A stretch of DNA of 64,000 nucleotides from the NCBI GenBank assembly GCA_947501005.1, contig CANMTU010000001.1, positions 2,008,501-2,072,500 of the forward strand. Reading direction: 5' to 3'. Source of the stretch: an uncultured Erythrobacter sp. Its GTDB lineage: Bacteria; Pseudomonadota; Alphaproteobacteria; Sphingomonadales; Sphingomonadaceae. Under the pieces are notes generated by a model that had not been told where the DNA came from, made no database searches, and was given only the letters and a program-made list of their open reading frames with translations. Positions 1 through 7,902 of this stretch are shown in pieces; the first letter of the stretch is position 1, and every line of letters starts with the position of its first letter. The position numbers and the translations under genes were made by a program.

Positions 1-504
1 GATGCGCAGGATCTCGCGCGCCTGGATCTCGATATCGGAAGCCATGCCGCGCGCGCCGCCCGAAGGCTGGTGCACCATGATGCGGGCATTGGGCAATGCG
101 ATCCGCATCCCCGGCTCGCCCGCCGCGAGCAGGAAGCTGCCCATCGATGCCGCCTGCCCGATGCAGACGGTGGAAACGCGCGGCTTGATGTACTGCATCG
201 TGTCGTGGATCGCCATGCCGGCCGTCACCACCCCGCCGGGCGAGTTGATGTACATGCTGATCGGCTTGGACGGATTTTCGCTCTCGAGGAACAGCAGCTG
301 CGCCACGATCAGCGAGGCCATCGTGTCTTCCACCTGCCCCGTCACGAAGACGATACGTTCGCGCAGCAGGCGCGAGAAGATGTCGAACGCCCGCTCGCCC
401 CGGCTGGATTGTTCCACCACCGTCGGCACCAGCGCGCCGGTGAACGGATCGCGGATGAACGGGTCCTGCGCGGAAGAAGCGTCGGAAGCGAACGGGTTGA
501 TCAT
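1..504 (-). CDS. clpP: ATP-dependent Clp protease proteolytic subunit (5' part, runs off the window)
   Basis: This is the N-terminal 168 residues of ClpP, the serine peptidase that forms the degradation chamber of ClpXP/ClpAP in the cytoplasm. The catalytic serine is Ser120 in GQAASMGSF and the catalytic histidine is His145 in [10 protein letters not shown]; the aspartate lies beyond the window edge. The ATG at 504-502 gives the usual short leader followed by the conserved region [13 protein letters not shown]. The gene is transcribed away from the TonB-dependent receptor at 724, so the 219-nt gap holds two divergent promoters. In many alphaproteobacteria clpP directly follows tig; here a receptor, an amidase and a 0.7-kb gap lie between them. 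Family identity is essentially certain. Confidence 0.97.
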   Translation of the reverse strand, partial: MINPFASDASSAQDPFIRDPFTGALVPTVVEQSSRGERAFDIFSRLLRERIVFVTGQVEDTMASLIVAQLLFLESENPSKPISMYINSPGGVVTAGMAIHDTMQYIKPRVSTVCIGQAASMGSFLLAAGEPGMRIALPNARIMVHQPSGGARGMASDIEIQAREILRI

Positions 505-723
505 GAAAGTCCTCTCGTCGATTGGATCGCCGCCTATTTCGCGATAGGAGCGCGCCAGTTCAAGGGGGCAATCGGCACCGCATCCGGTTTTGGCACGCCG
601 GACGGGCGGCGCGCGTTGATCGGCCCGCCATGCCGTTTGTCGAACGGGTCGTTTCCATCGTTCGGCAAGGGTGCTTTAGACGACCAACACACACGAAGAA
701 CATTAAGAGCACGGGAATTGGGG

Positions 724-2823
724 ATGGCAGGCAGGTCGAGGCACAACGCCGCGTTGATGGCACTTGCAGGCTTTACCAGCCCGACGGCGCTTGCCGCGCA
801 GGACAGCCCGGCGGCGGCCGACCTGCCCCCGGTGCAGCAGCAGGAAACCTCCGACACGCGGCAGGTGTACGAACCGGCCTATTTCGAACGCTTCGCCCCG
901 CGCAACGCGCTCGACATGGTGGCGCGCATACCCGGCTTCGTGATCGCGGGCGGCGACGATAACGGGCAGCGCGGTCTCGGCCAGGCGAACCAGAACGTCA
1001 TCGTCAACGGCCAGCGCTTCTCCAGCAAGTCGGACGGGCTGCGCGATCAGCTCGCCCGCATCCCGTCGAGCAATGTCGTGCGGATCGAACTGGTCGACGG
1101 CAACACGCTCGACATTCCCGGCCTCACCGGCCTCGTCGCCAACGTGATCGTCGAGAACAGCGGCATTTCGGGCCAGTTCCGCTATGTCGGCGGGTTCCGC
1201 GCCTACAACACCGAGGCCCAGCTCTATGGGGGCGAGATCTCGCTTTCGGGCAGCAGCGGCCGGCTCGACTACAAGGTCGCCCTGTCGAACGAGAACCAGC
1301 GCTTCGGGGCCGACGGCCCGACCATCCTCTACGGCGCCGACGGCAGCGTGATCGAGGAACAATACACCAAATTCTCCGGCGCGTTCGACAATCCCCGGCT
1401 GGCGACCAATCTGACCTACACGTTCGGCCCGCGCACCATCGCCAATCTCAATCTGAGCTATGGCGAGGACTTCTACTACCGCGAGGATCCCGAAACCGGC
1501 CGCCCGGTCCTCGGGCCGATCCGGGTGCGCGACAACATTTCGCGCGAGGACGGGCCGGAATACGAGATCGGCGGCGATTTCGAATTTCCCCTCGGCCCCG
1601 GCAAGCTCAAGCTGATCGGGCTGGAGCGGTTCGAGCGCGACAATTTCTCCAACGATCTGATCGATTCGTTCGGCAGCGAAGCGCCCCCCATCGGCTCGCG
1701 CTTCCTCCAGACCAACGGAATCGGCGAGCGTATCGCCCGTTTCGAATATGGCTGGGCGCTGTGGAACGCCGACTGGCAGGTTTCCGGCGAGGCGGCCTAC
1801 AACCGGCTCGACCGCGTCTCCTCGCTGTTCCTGCTCGGCCCCGGCGGCGATTTTGCCGAGGTGGACTTTCCGGCCGGCACCGGCGGCGTCAAGGAAGACC
1901 GTTACGAAACCTCGCTCAGCGTGTCGAAGAAACTGTCGGACACGCTTTCGGTCCAGGCGATCGGCTCGGCGGAGTTCTCTACCCTCGAGCAGTCGGGCGC
2001 CGCCGCCAATTCGCGCAGTTTCACCCGGCCCAAGGGGTCGCTCGCGGTGACATGGAAGCCGCGCGCCGATCTCGACCTGTCGCTTACCCTCGCCCGGCGG
2101 GTCAGCCAGCTGTCCTTCGGCGATTTCCTCGCCAGCGTCTCGCTCGGCGACGACAATCAGAATGGCGGCAACAACGCGCTGGTCCCCTACCAGAGCTGGA
2201 ACGTCGAGCTGGAAGCGAACAAGACGCTCGGCAAATGGGGCTCGGTCCGCTTCCAGGCGCGGCAGGGCTGGTTCGAGGATTTCATCGACTGGTTCCCGCT
2301 GCCCGGCGGGGGCGAGGCGCGCGGCAATATAGGCGATGCCGATCGGCTGCACCTCGAACTGTCGGGCACGATCAACATGGATCCGATCGGCTGGCGCGGT
2401 GCGCGGTTCGACTTCACCGGGGTCAAGCGCTGGATGCATGTGACCGACCCCTTCGTCGGCGGAACGCGGCCCTTCTCCAACGACCAGCTGGCGCTTCTCG
2501 AGGTGGATTTCCGGCAGGACGTCGTGAATACCGACTGGGCGTTCGGCGGATCGCTGCGCACCGATCAGGTAGCGGGCTATTCACGCCGGTTCGAATTCGG
2601 ACGCGGCTGGGAAGGCCCGGTCTTTGCCGACCTGTTCGTGGAGAACAAGGACGTGTTCGGCCTCACCCTGCGCGCCGCCGTCGGCAATGTGCTGTCGGCA
2701 CGCAACCGGTTCGAGCGCACGGTATTCGACCGCTCGCGCCCGGACGGCGAGATCCTGTTCGTCGAGCGATCCGACCGGCGGATCGGCCCCGTCTTCCGCT
2801 TTTCCGTGAGCGGCGATTTCTGA
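724..2823 (+). CDS. TonB-dependent outer membrane receptor with plug domain
   Basis: The 699-residue product starts with a signal peptide ending near TALAAQD (about residue 25). A plug domain follows with the pattern ALDMVARIPGF, then VIVNGQRF and VVRIELVDG (about residues 55-140), and then a long beta-barrel rich in alternating aromatic residues that ends in VSGDF. Such proteins import scarce nutrients across the outer membrane using TonB energy. No substrate can be read from the sequence. The ATG at 724 is preceded by GGGA about 9 nt upstream and gives the signal peptide directly; the reading frame stays open further upstream but that part looks non-coding. The amidase follows after 43 nt on the same strand and may be co-transcribed. 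Confidence 0.88.
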   Translation: MAGRSRHNAALMALAGFTSPTALAAQDSPAAADLPPVQQQETSDTRQVYEPAYFERFAPRNALDMVARIPGFVIAGGDDNGQRGLGQANQNVIVNGQRFSSKSDGLRDQLARIPSSNVVRIELVDGNTLDIPGLTGLVANVIVENSGISGQFRYVGGFRAYNTEAQLYGGEISLSGSSGRLDYKVALSNENQRFGADGPTILYGADGSVIEEQYTKFSGAFDNPRLATNLTYTFGPRTIANLNLSYGEDFYYREDPETGRPVLGPIRVRDNISREDGPEYEIGGDFEFPLGPGKLKLIGLERFERDNFSNDLIDSFGSEAPPIGSRFLQTNGIGERIARFEYGWALWNADWQVSGEAAYNRLDRVSSLFLLGPGGDFAEVDFPAGTGGVKEDRYETSLSVSKKLSDTLSVQAIGSAEFSTLEQSGAAANSRSFTRPKGSLAVTWKPRADLDLSLTLARRVSQLSFGDFLASVSLGDDNQNGGNNALVPYQSWNVELEANKTLGKWGSVRFQARQGWFEDFIDWFPLPGGGEARGNIGDADRLHLELSGTINMDPIGWRGARFDFTGVKRWMHVTDPFVGGTRPFSNDQLALLEVDFRQDVVNTDWAFGGSLRTDQVAGYSRRFEFGRGWEGPVFADLFVENKDVFGLTLRAAVGNVLSARNRFERTVFDRSRPDGEILFVERSDRRIGPVFRFSVSGDF

Positions 2824-2866
2824 CGGGCTCTTGCAAGTTCTGTGCGACCTGCCACACCCTTGCGGC

Positions 2867-4378
2867 ATGACGTCACGCTTCCTCGGCGCCGCCGCGCTGC
2901 TCGCCCTTGCCACCCCTTTCGCCGCCCCCCTCGCCGCGCAGGACGCCCCGGCCTACGACGCCGCTGCCGAGGCCGCAGCACAGACGCGGCGGATCGCCCA
3001 ACTGGACGATGCCGGGCCGATGCTGAACGCGGTCATCGCCTACGATCCCGATGCGGCACGGGCGGCGGCTGCGGCGGACGCCAACACCCTGCTGGCCGGT
3101 CGCACGGTGCTGGTGAAGGACAATATCGAGACTCGCGAATGGCCGACCACCGCCGGCAGCCTCGCCCTCGCAGGCAACCGCACTAATCGCGACGCGCCGC
3201 TTATCGCCAATCTGCGCGACGCAGGCGGCGTGGTACTCGGCAAGACCAATCTGTCCGAATGGGCGAACATCCGCGACGACAATTCGACCAGTGGGTGGAG
3301 CGCGGTCGGCGGGCTGACCCGCAATCCCCACGCCATCGATCGCAACACCTGCGGCTCTTCCTCGGGCAGCGGGGCGGCGGTCGCGGCGGGCTTCGCCTGG
3401 GCCGCCATCGGGACCGAGACCAACGGCTCGATCACCTGCCCCGCCAGCATCAACGGCGTGGTCGGGTTCAAGCCCAGCGTCGGCCTTGTCAGCCGGACCC
3501 ATATCGTGCCGATCTCCAGCACACAGGACACTGCCGGCCCGATGACAGGCAGCGTCGCCGATGCCGCCCTGCTGCTCAGCGCGATCGCGGGGGAAGATCG
3601 GGCGGATGCCGCCACCGTCGGCGTCGCGCGCCGGGCCGACTACCATACCGGTCTGGCCGATTTCTCGCTCGACGGCGTGCGGATCGGGGTGATGCGCAAC
3701 CAGATCGGCGGCCGGGACGATGTGCGCGCCGTGTTCGAAACCGCGTTGGCCGACCTCGAACGCGCCGGCGCCATGCTGGTCGATATCGAATACGAACCGG
3801 ACGACGAGATGTATTCCGACAGTTTCGCCGTCCTGATGTTCGAACTGCGCGAGGAGATGGGCAAGTACCTCGCCAGCCTGCCGGGCGAGAACCTGCCGCG
3901 CACCCTTGCCGACCTCATCGCCTTCAACGCCGCGAATGCGGATGAGGAAATGCGCTGGTTCGACCAGGACCTGTTCGAGCAGGCCGCCAAGGCGACCGAT
4001 CGCACCGCCTACGAAACCGCCCGCGCCGACGCCGTGCGGATTGCGGCGAAGGCGACCGACACCTTGCTGGCGGACAACGACGTATCGTTCCTCGTCGCCC
4101 CGACCCGTGGCCCGGCCTGGACGAGCGACCTCGTCAATGGCGACAATTACGACGGTTCGATCGGCTTCGGTTCGCCCGCCGCCATCGCCGGCTACCCGCA
4201 CCTGACCGTGCCGATGGGCGCGGTCGAGGGGCTACCAGTGGGCATCAGCTTCCTGGGTGCGAAATTCGACGACTTCGCCGTGCTGCAGGCGGGTCATGCC
4301 TATGAAACCGTGCGCAGTGCCGTGCTGCCGCAACCACGCTTCGCACGCTGGTCGCCGGAGCCAGTCGCGCAGGAGTGA
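2867..4378 (+). CDS. Secreted amidase-signature family hydrolase
   Basis: This 503-residue protein belongs to the amidase signature family, which hydrolyses amide bonds with a Ser-Ser-Lys triad. The lysine is Lys84 in VLVKDNIE, the cis-serine lies in the GSSSGSG motif (Ser164/165), and the nucleophile is Ser188 in ETNGSITCPA. A signal peptide (MTSRFLGAAALLALATPFAA, cleavage near LAAQD) suggests export to the periplasm, unlike GatA, which is cytoplasmic. The length and the missing GatB/GatC neighbours also argue against GatA. I chose the ATG at 2867 because it begins the signal peptide; an upstream TTG at 2831 would bury it. The natural substrate is unknown. It probably shares a transcript with the TonB-dependent receptor before it. 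Confidence 0.88.
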   Translation: MTSRFLGAAALLALATPFAAPLAAQDAPAYDAAAEAAAQTRRIAQLDDAGPMLNAVIAYDPDAARAAAAADANTLLAGRTVLVKDNIETREWPTTAGSLALAGNRTNRDAPLIANLRDAGGVVLGKTNLSEWANIRDDNSTSGWSAVGGLTRNPHAIDRNTCGSSSGSGAAVAAGFAWAAIGTETNGSITCPASINGVVGFKPSVGLVSRTHIVPISSTQDTAGPMTGSVADAALLLSAIAGEDRADAATVGVARRADYHTGLADFSLDGVRIGVMRNQIGGRDDVRAVFETALADLERAGAMLVDIEYEPDDEMYSDSFAVLMFELREEMGKYLASLPGENLPRTLADLIAFNAANADEEMRWFDQDLFEQAAKATDRTAYETARADAVRIAAKATDTLLADNDVSFLVAPTRGPAWTSDLVNGDNYDGSIGFGSPAAIAGYPHLTVPMGAVEGLPVGISFLGAKFDDFAVLQAGHAYETVRSAVLPQPRFARWSPEPVAQE

Positions 4379-5084
4379 TGCGGCTGGGGGCGGGGCGCGC
4401 GTTCCGATGTTCGGGCTTGCCCGGTACTTTTTCGTCGGTTTTTAGGCGTACGTCTTAGGCGTTCTTGCGATGGCTGCGGCTAGTTTTCGGAGTCACAGCA
4501 ACGGCTTCGATAGGTCGAAATGACGATCAAAGGCGATCTTGCCGTACATCGCACGCGGCAGTTCACCATCGCTGGCGATCTTGCCTTAGACGTCGAGGGT
4601 CGTTCGTTCCGCAACCGCGCTCTACTTGCTGGTCGCCGAAGCTTCTCGCGCAGGACTGACGGTGTGGAAGGCGGGTCGCGCCGTCCTGTGTTCGGACTTA
4701 CCCGGTCGTTTTGTCATTGGTTCTACAAAGGCGTTTGTTGGAAGGAGCTATTCGCCGGCCTCGGCCAGCGCTCGGAATGACGGCAAAGTCTTCGATGCGG
4801 CGAAGCGGTCAGCAGCGGCGAGCTTGCTGCCTCGTCTCGGTAGCACGAGCGTTCCCGGTCCCAGCTGCTAGCAAGACCTTGCGATGATGGAGCGGCGCAG
4901 CTCTCGCGCTCCTCGCATGAAACTTGCCGCTTCGGCCGTCGGAAACAAACGCGAATAACCTGCCCCCCGACCGTCCGCCCGAGGCATCCTCGACGATCCG
5001 GTCCGCACATACGAAAAGAGCGGCAGGATCGCTCCCGCCGCCCTTTCTGCGTCGGCCCACCCATTCGGGTAGGTCAGACGGTGC
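4379..5084. other. 706-nt stretch with no convincing gene, containing short direct repeats
   Basis: No reading frame here has family resemblance, a good ribosome binding site or typical codon usage. Two imperfect copies of TGTTCGGRCTTRCCCGGT (4408-4425 and 4689-4706) and two exact copies of GGCGATCTTGCC (4532-4543 and 4574-4585) suggest decayed duplicated sequence. I see no tRNA, riboswitch or clear terminator. It separates the amidase from the 3' end of tig, which points the other way. Confidence 0.5.
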
Positions 5085-6746
5085 TTACTTGGCCGCCGGC
5101 TTCTTGGTGGCAGCCTTCTTGGCAGGGGCTTTCTTGGCGGCGGGCTTGTCACCCTCGCCCGTCTCCTCGCCATTGACCTTGTCACCCGACGCCTTCTTGG
5201 CCGGGGCCTTCTTCGCAGCAGGCTTCTTCCCGGCATCGCCATCGGCGGATGCGTCAGCGGCGGCGTCCTTCTTCGGCGCAGCCTTCTTGGCCGGCGCCTT
5301 CTTCGCAGCCGGCTTCGCCTCGCCCCCGGTCTCGTCCTTCGCTTCGGCGGTCTTCTTGGCCGATGCCTTCTTCTTCGCCGCAGGCTTCTCGGTTTCGGCC
5401 GGCGTCTGTTCGCCGTCCTCTTCCGCCTCGATCGCGGCTTCGAGTTCCTCGCGCGTCACTTCGCGATCGGTGATCTCAGCCTTGTCGAACAGGAAGTCGA
5501 CGACCTTGTCCTCATACAGCGGGGCGCGAAGCTGCGCGGCGGCCATCGGTTCCTGCTGGATGTACTGGATGAACTTCTCGCGATCCTCGGGGCGGTATTG
5601 CTGCACCGCCTGCTGGATCAGCATGTTCATCTCCTGCGAGGAGACCTGGATGTTGTTCTGCTGACCAATTTCCGACAGCAGCAGGCCGAGGCGCACGCGG
5701 CGTTCGGCGATGCGGCGGTAATCGTCCTTCTCGTCTTCCATTTCCTTGCGCATCGCGTCGGCATCTTCGGCCCGCGCGGCTTCCTGCTGAAGCTGCGACC
5801 AGATCTGGTCGAATTCCGCATCGACCATGCCGTGCGGCACGGCGAAATCATGCCCGGCGGCAAGCTGATCGAGCAGCGCGCGCTTCATCTGCGTGCGAGT
5901 GAGGCCGGCGGTTTCCTGTTCCAGCTGGCCGCGGATCAGTTCCTTCAGCTTGTCGAGGCTCTCGAGGCCGAGATTCTTGGCGAAGTCGTCATCGACCGTC
6001 GTCTCGTCCTCGACCTTGACCTGCTGCACGGTCACGTCGAACTCGGCTTCCTTGCCGGCGAGGTGCGTCGCCTGGTAATTTTCCGGGAAGGTGACGGTGA
6101 TGGTCTTTTCCTCGCCCGTCTTCGCGCCCGTCAACTGGTCTTCGAACCCGGGGATGAACTGACCCGAACCGATCACAAGCGGCGCGCCTTCGGCCTTGCC
6201 GCCTTCGAATTCCTCGCCATCGACCCGGCCGACGAAATCGATGATCAGCTGGTCGCCTTCCTGCGCCGCGCGGCCTTCGTCGGCATCCTTGTAGCTCTTG
6301 TTCTGGCCGGCGATGCGCTGCAGCGTCTCGTCGACCTGCGCCTCGTCCACCGGCACGGTGAGCCGTTCGATCTTCATCCCGTCGGTATCGGGCGCCTCGA
6401 CCTTGGGCAGCACTTCGAGTTCCATGGTGAGGGTCGCGTCCTTGCCCTCTTCATAGCCGTCGCCCATCTCGACCTTGGGCTGCATCGCGGGACGCAGCTC
6501 GTTGTCGGCGATCGTCTTGTCGATCGATTCGCGGATCACGTCGTTCATCGCCTGCGCGTGGATCTGCTCGCCATGCATCTTGCGGATGAGATTGGCCGGC
6601 ACCTTGCCGGGGCGGAAGCCAGGCATGCGCATCTGCGGCGCGATCTTCTTGATTTCCTTGGCGACCCGCCCCTCGATCTCGCTCGCGGGGATGGTGATCG
6701 CATAGGCGCGCTTCAAACCGTCATTGGTGGTTTCTTTGATCTGCAT
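5085..6746 (-). CDS. tig: Trigger factor with long Lys/Ala-rich C-terminal tail
   Basis: Trigger factor is the ribosome-associated chaperone and peptidyl-prolyl isomerase that meets nascent chains. The N-terminal ribosome-binding domain carries the signature GFRPGKVP (about residues 44-51). An FKBP-type isomerase domain follows (about 155-245, with EGDQLIIDFVGRVDG and VIGSGQFIPGFE), then the helical chaperone domain to about residue 435. Known trigger factors have about 430-450 residues; this one has 553. The extra roughly 100 residues consist of repeats such as PAAKKAPAKKA alternating with acidic linkers, resembling histone-H1-like tails. ATG at 6746 is preceded by a modest AAGAGAAG. tRNA-Leu lies 65 nt upstream on the same strand and may share its promoter. 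Confidence 0.97.
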   Translation of the reverse strand: MQIKETTNDGLKRAYAITIPASEIEGRVAKEIKKIAPQMRMPGFRPGKVPANLIRKMHGEQIHAQAMNDVIRESIDKTIADNELRPAMQPKVEMGDGYEEGKDATLTMELEVLPKVEAPDTDGMKIERLTVPVDEAQVDETLQRIAGQNKSYKDADEGRAAQEGDQLIIDFVGRVDGEEFEGGKAEGAPLVIGSGQFIPGFEDQLTGAKTGEEKTITVTFPENYQATHLAGKEAEFDVTVQQVKVEDETTVDDDFAKNLGLESLDKLKELIRGQLEQETAGLTRTQMKRALLDQLAAGHDFAVPHGMVDAEFDQIWSQLQQEAARAEDADAMRKEMEDEKDDYRRIAERRVRLGLLLSEIGQQNNIQVSSQEMNMLIQQAVQQYRPEDREKFIQYIQQEPMAAAQLRAPLYEDKVVDFLFDKAEITDREVTREELEAAIEAEEDGEQTPAETEKPAAKKKASAKKTAEAKDETGGEAKPAAKKAPAKKAAPKKDAAADASADGDAGKKPAAKKAPAKKASGDKVNGEETGEGDKPAAKKAPAKKAATKKPAAK

Positions 6747-6811
6747 GAATAGCTTCTCTTGAACAGGTCGGTTGTCTTACGTGGCATATGGCCATGCAAT
6801 CGGGCGGAAAC

Positions 6812-6896
6812 TGGTGCGGGCGAAGGGACTCGAACCCCCACATCTTTCGATACTGGTACCTAAAACCAGCGCGTCTACCAATTCCGCCACGCCCGC
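6812..6896 (-). tRNA. tRNA-Leu (anticodon UAG)
   Basis: Read on the minus strand, the sequence folds as a class II tRNA. The acceptor stem is GCGGGCG with CGCCCGC, the anticodon stem CTGGT/ACCAG encloses the loop TTTAGGT, and the long variable arm is typical of leucine tRNAs. The T arm is GGGGG-TTCGAGT-CCCTT. The anticodon UAG reads CUA. The 3' CCA is encoded at 6814-6812, after discriminator base A. It lies just upstream of tig. Confidence 0.96.
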
Positions 6897-7058
6897 ATGC
6901 CCGAACGAAGTTGCGCGTCGGCGGGATACGCCGCGCGTGTAGGCGCGTGCCTCTAGTCTTATGCGGCGAAAAGGGCAAGCGCCGCGCCCCGCGGAGTGCG
7001 CGCGAAGGGAACGCGGCGGGCGCGCCATCCGTTCGGCAGGGGAAAGGATCGCGTTTCC

Positions 7059-7307
7059 ATGACCGATTACACCACCCCCAAGGTGCCCCCGGCGACGCCG
7101 CCGGCGATCGACCCCGATGTCAGACCCCGGACCGCCGCCGAGATGGAAGCGGAAGGCGAGGAGGAAGGCGACGTCCTCGCCGACCGGACCGCGCCGGACG
7201 AGAACGATCTGAAATCGGAACAGGCGATGCGCGCCGCCATGGACGGCGGCGACGACGGCAAGGGCGAACAGGCTCTCGATGCAGCGACCATGCTGCCCCC
7301 CGACTGA
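7059..7307 (+). CDS. Small acidic hypothetical protein
   Basis: An 82-residue protein of unknown function, rich in Asp, Glu and Pro (for example EAEGEEEGDVLADR), with no signal peptide or membrane segment. The ATG at 7059 has a good ribosome binding site, GGAAAGGA, about 10 nt upstream. A second small acidic/proline-rich frame starts 12 nt after its stop, so the two probably form an operon, perhaps with the DUF3297 gene beyond. The composition suggests an intrinsically disordered protein. I do not recognise a family. Confidence 0.6.
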   Translation: MTDYTTPKVPPATPPAIDPDVRPRTAAEMEAEGEEEGDVLADRTAPDENDLKSEQAMRAAMDGGDDGKGEQALDAATMLPPD

Positions 7308-7319
7308 AAGGATACGACG

Positions 7320-7499
7320 ATGGCGACCCAACCCGACCCCAGCCCCGACACGATCGATCCAGGCTCCCCGCAGGAATTCCCGGCCGACCCCTCCCCCGCC
7401 GAAGCGCCGGTGCAGGATCCGCCCGGTTTCGAACCGCCGCAGCCCGATATCGACAATCCCGATCGCGGCGTTCCCGAGACCCCACCCCCGCCGGACTGA
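7320..7499 (+). CDS. Very small Pro/Asp-rich hypothetical protein
   Basis: A 59-residue frame with ATG at 7320 and AAAGGA about 8 nt upstream, overlapping the end of the preceding gene's region. The product is dominated by proline and acidic residues, starting MATQPDPSPDTIDPGSPQ and ending ETPPPPD, with no predicted fold or membrane segment. Its position 12 nt behind the acidic protein at 7059 and the good ribosome binding site support it. No function can be inferred, and composition bias alone could in principle produce such a frame. Confidence 0.5.
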   Translation: MATQPDPSPDTIDPGSPQEFPADPSPAEAPVQDPPGFEPPQPDIDNPDRGVPETPPPPD

Positions 7500-7568
7500 T
7501 GCCCGCCTGCGCGTTCCCGGCGGATTGACCTTGCCGCCGGGCCGCGCTCGCATTATCGGCTCGCGCCC

Positions 7569-7853
7569 ATGAGCGACGACACCAGGCCCGATACCCCGCC
7601 CACCCGCCTCTCGGTCAATCCGCAGAGCGAGCATTTCGATGTCGAGACGTTGAAGCGCGGCGTCGGCATTCGCTTCAAGGGCCGCCAGCGCACCGATATC
7701 GAGGAATACTGCATTCCCGAAGGCTGGGTGCGCGTGCAGGCCGGCAAGTCGGTCGATCGGAAGGGCAATCCGCTGACCCTCAAACTCACCGGCCCGGTCG
7801 AGGCGTGGTACGAGGATCTGGGCGAGGATGCCCCGGTCGCGAAGGCGGACTGA
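7569..7853 (+). CDS. DUF3297 family protein
   Basis: A 94-residue protein matching the DUF3297 family of small, uncharacterised proteobacterial proteins. The conserved core reads RLSVNPQSEHFD, GVGIRFKGRQRTDIEEYC and DRKGNPLTLKLTGPVEAW. There is no signal peptide or membrane segment, so it is probably cytosolic. The ATG at 7569 gives the length usual for the family. It lies 49 nt upstream of der on the same strand. Its function is unknown. Confidence 0.85.
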   Translation: MSDDTRPDTPPTRLSVNPQSEHFDVETLKRGVGIRFKGRQRTDIEEYCIPEGWVRVQAGKSVDRKGNPLTLKLTGPVEAWYEDLGEDAPVAKAD

Positions 7854-7902
7854 CGCCAGGTCCTTGCCAAGCCCCGCGCGGGGGGCCACTTGCGCCATTG
7901 TC

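Noticed and set aside
703-2439. Long open frame antisense to the TonB-dependent receptor
   Set aside because: It mirrors the codon pattern of a GC-rich gene, has Arg/Ala/Gly-biased composition and no family features; the sense protein is clearly the real one.
4520-4780. Possible 86-residue gene in the gap before tig
   Set aside because: No ribosome binding site, odd composition and overlap with the direct repeats suggest chance openness.
5088-5399. Repeated KKAPAKK-coding sequence as a CRISPR-like or tandem repeat array
   Set aside because: The repeats are in frame, irregularly spaced and coding; they are part of trigger factor.
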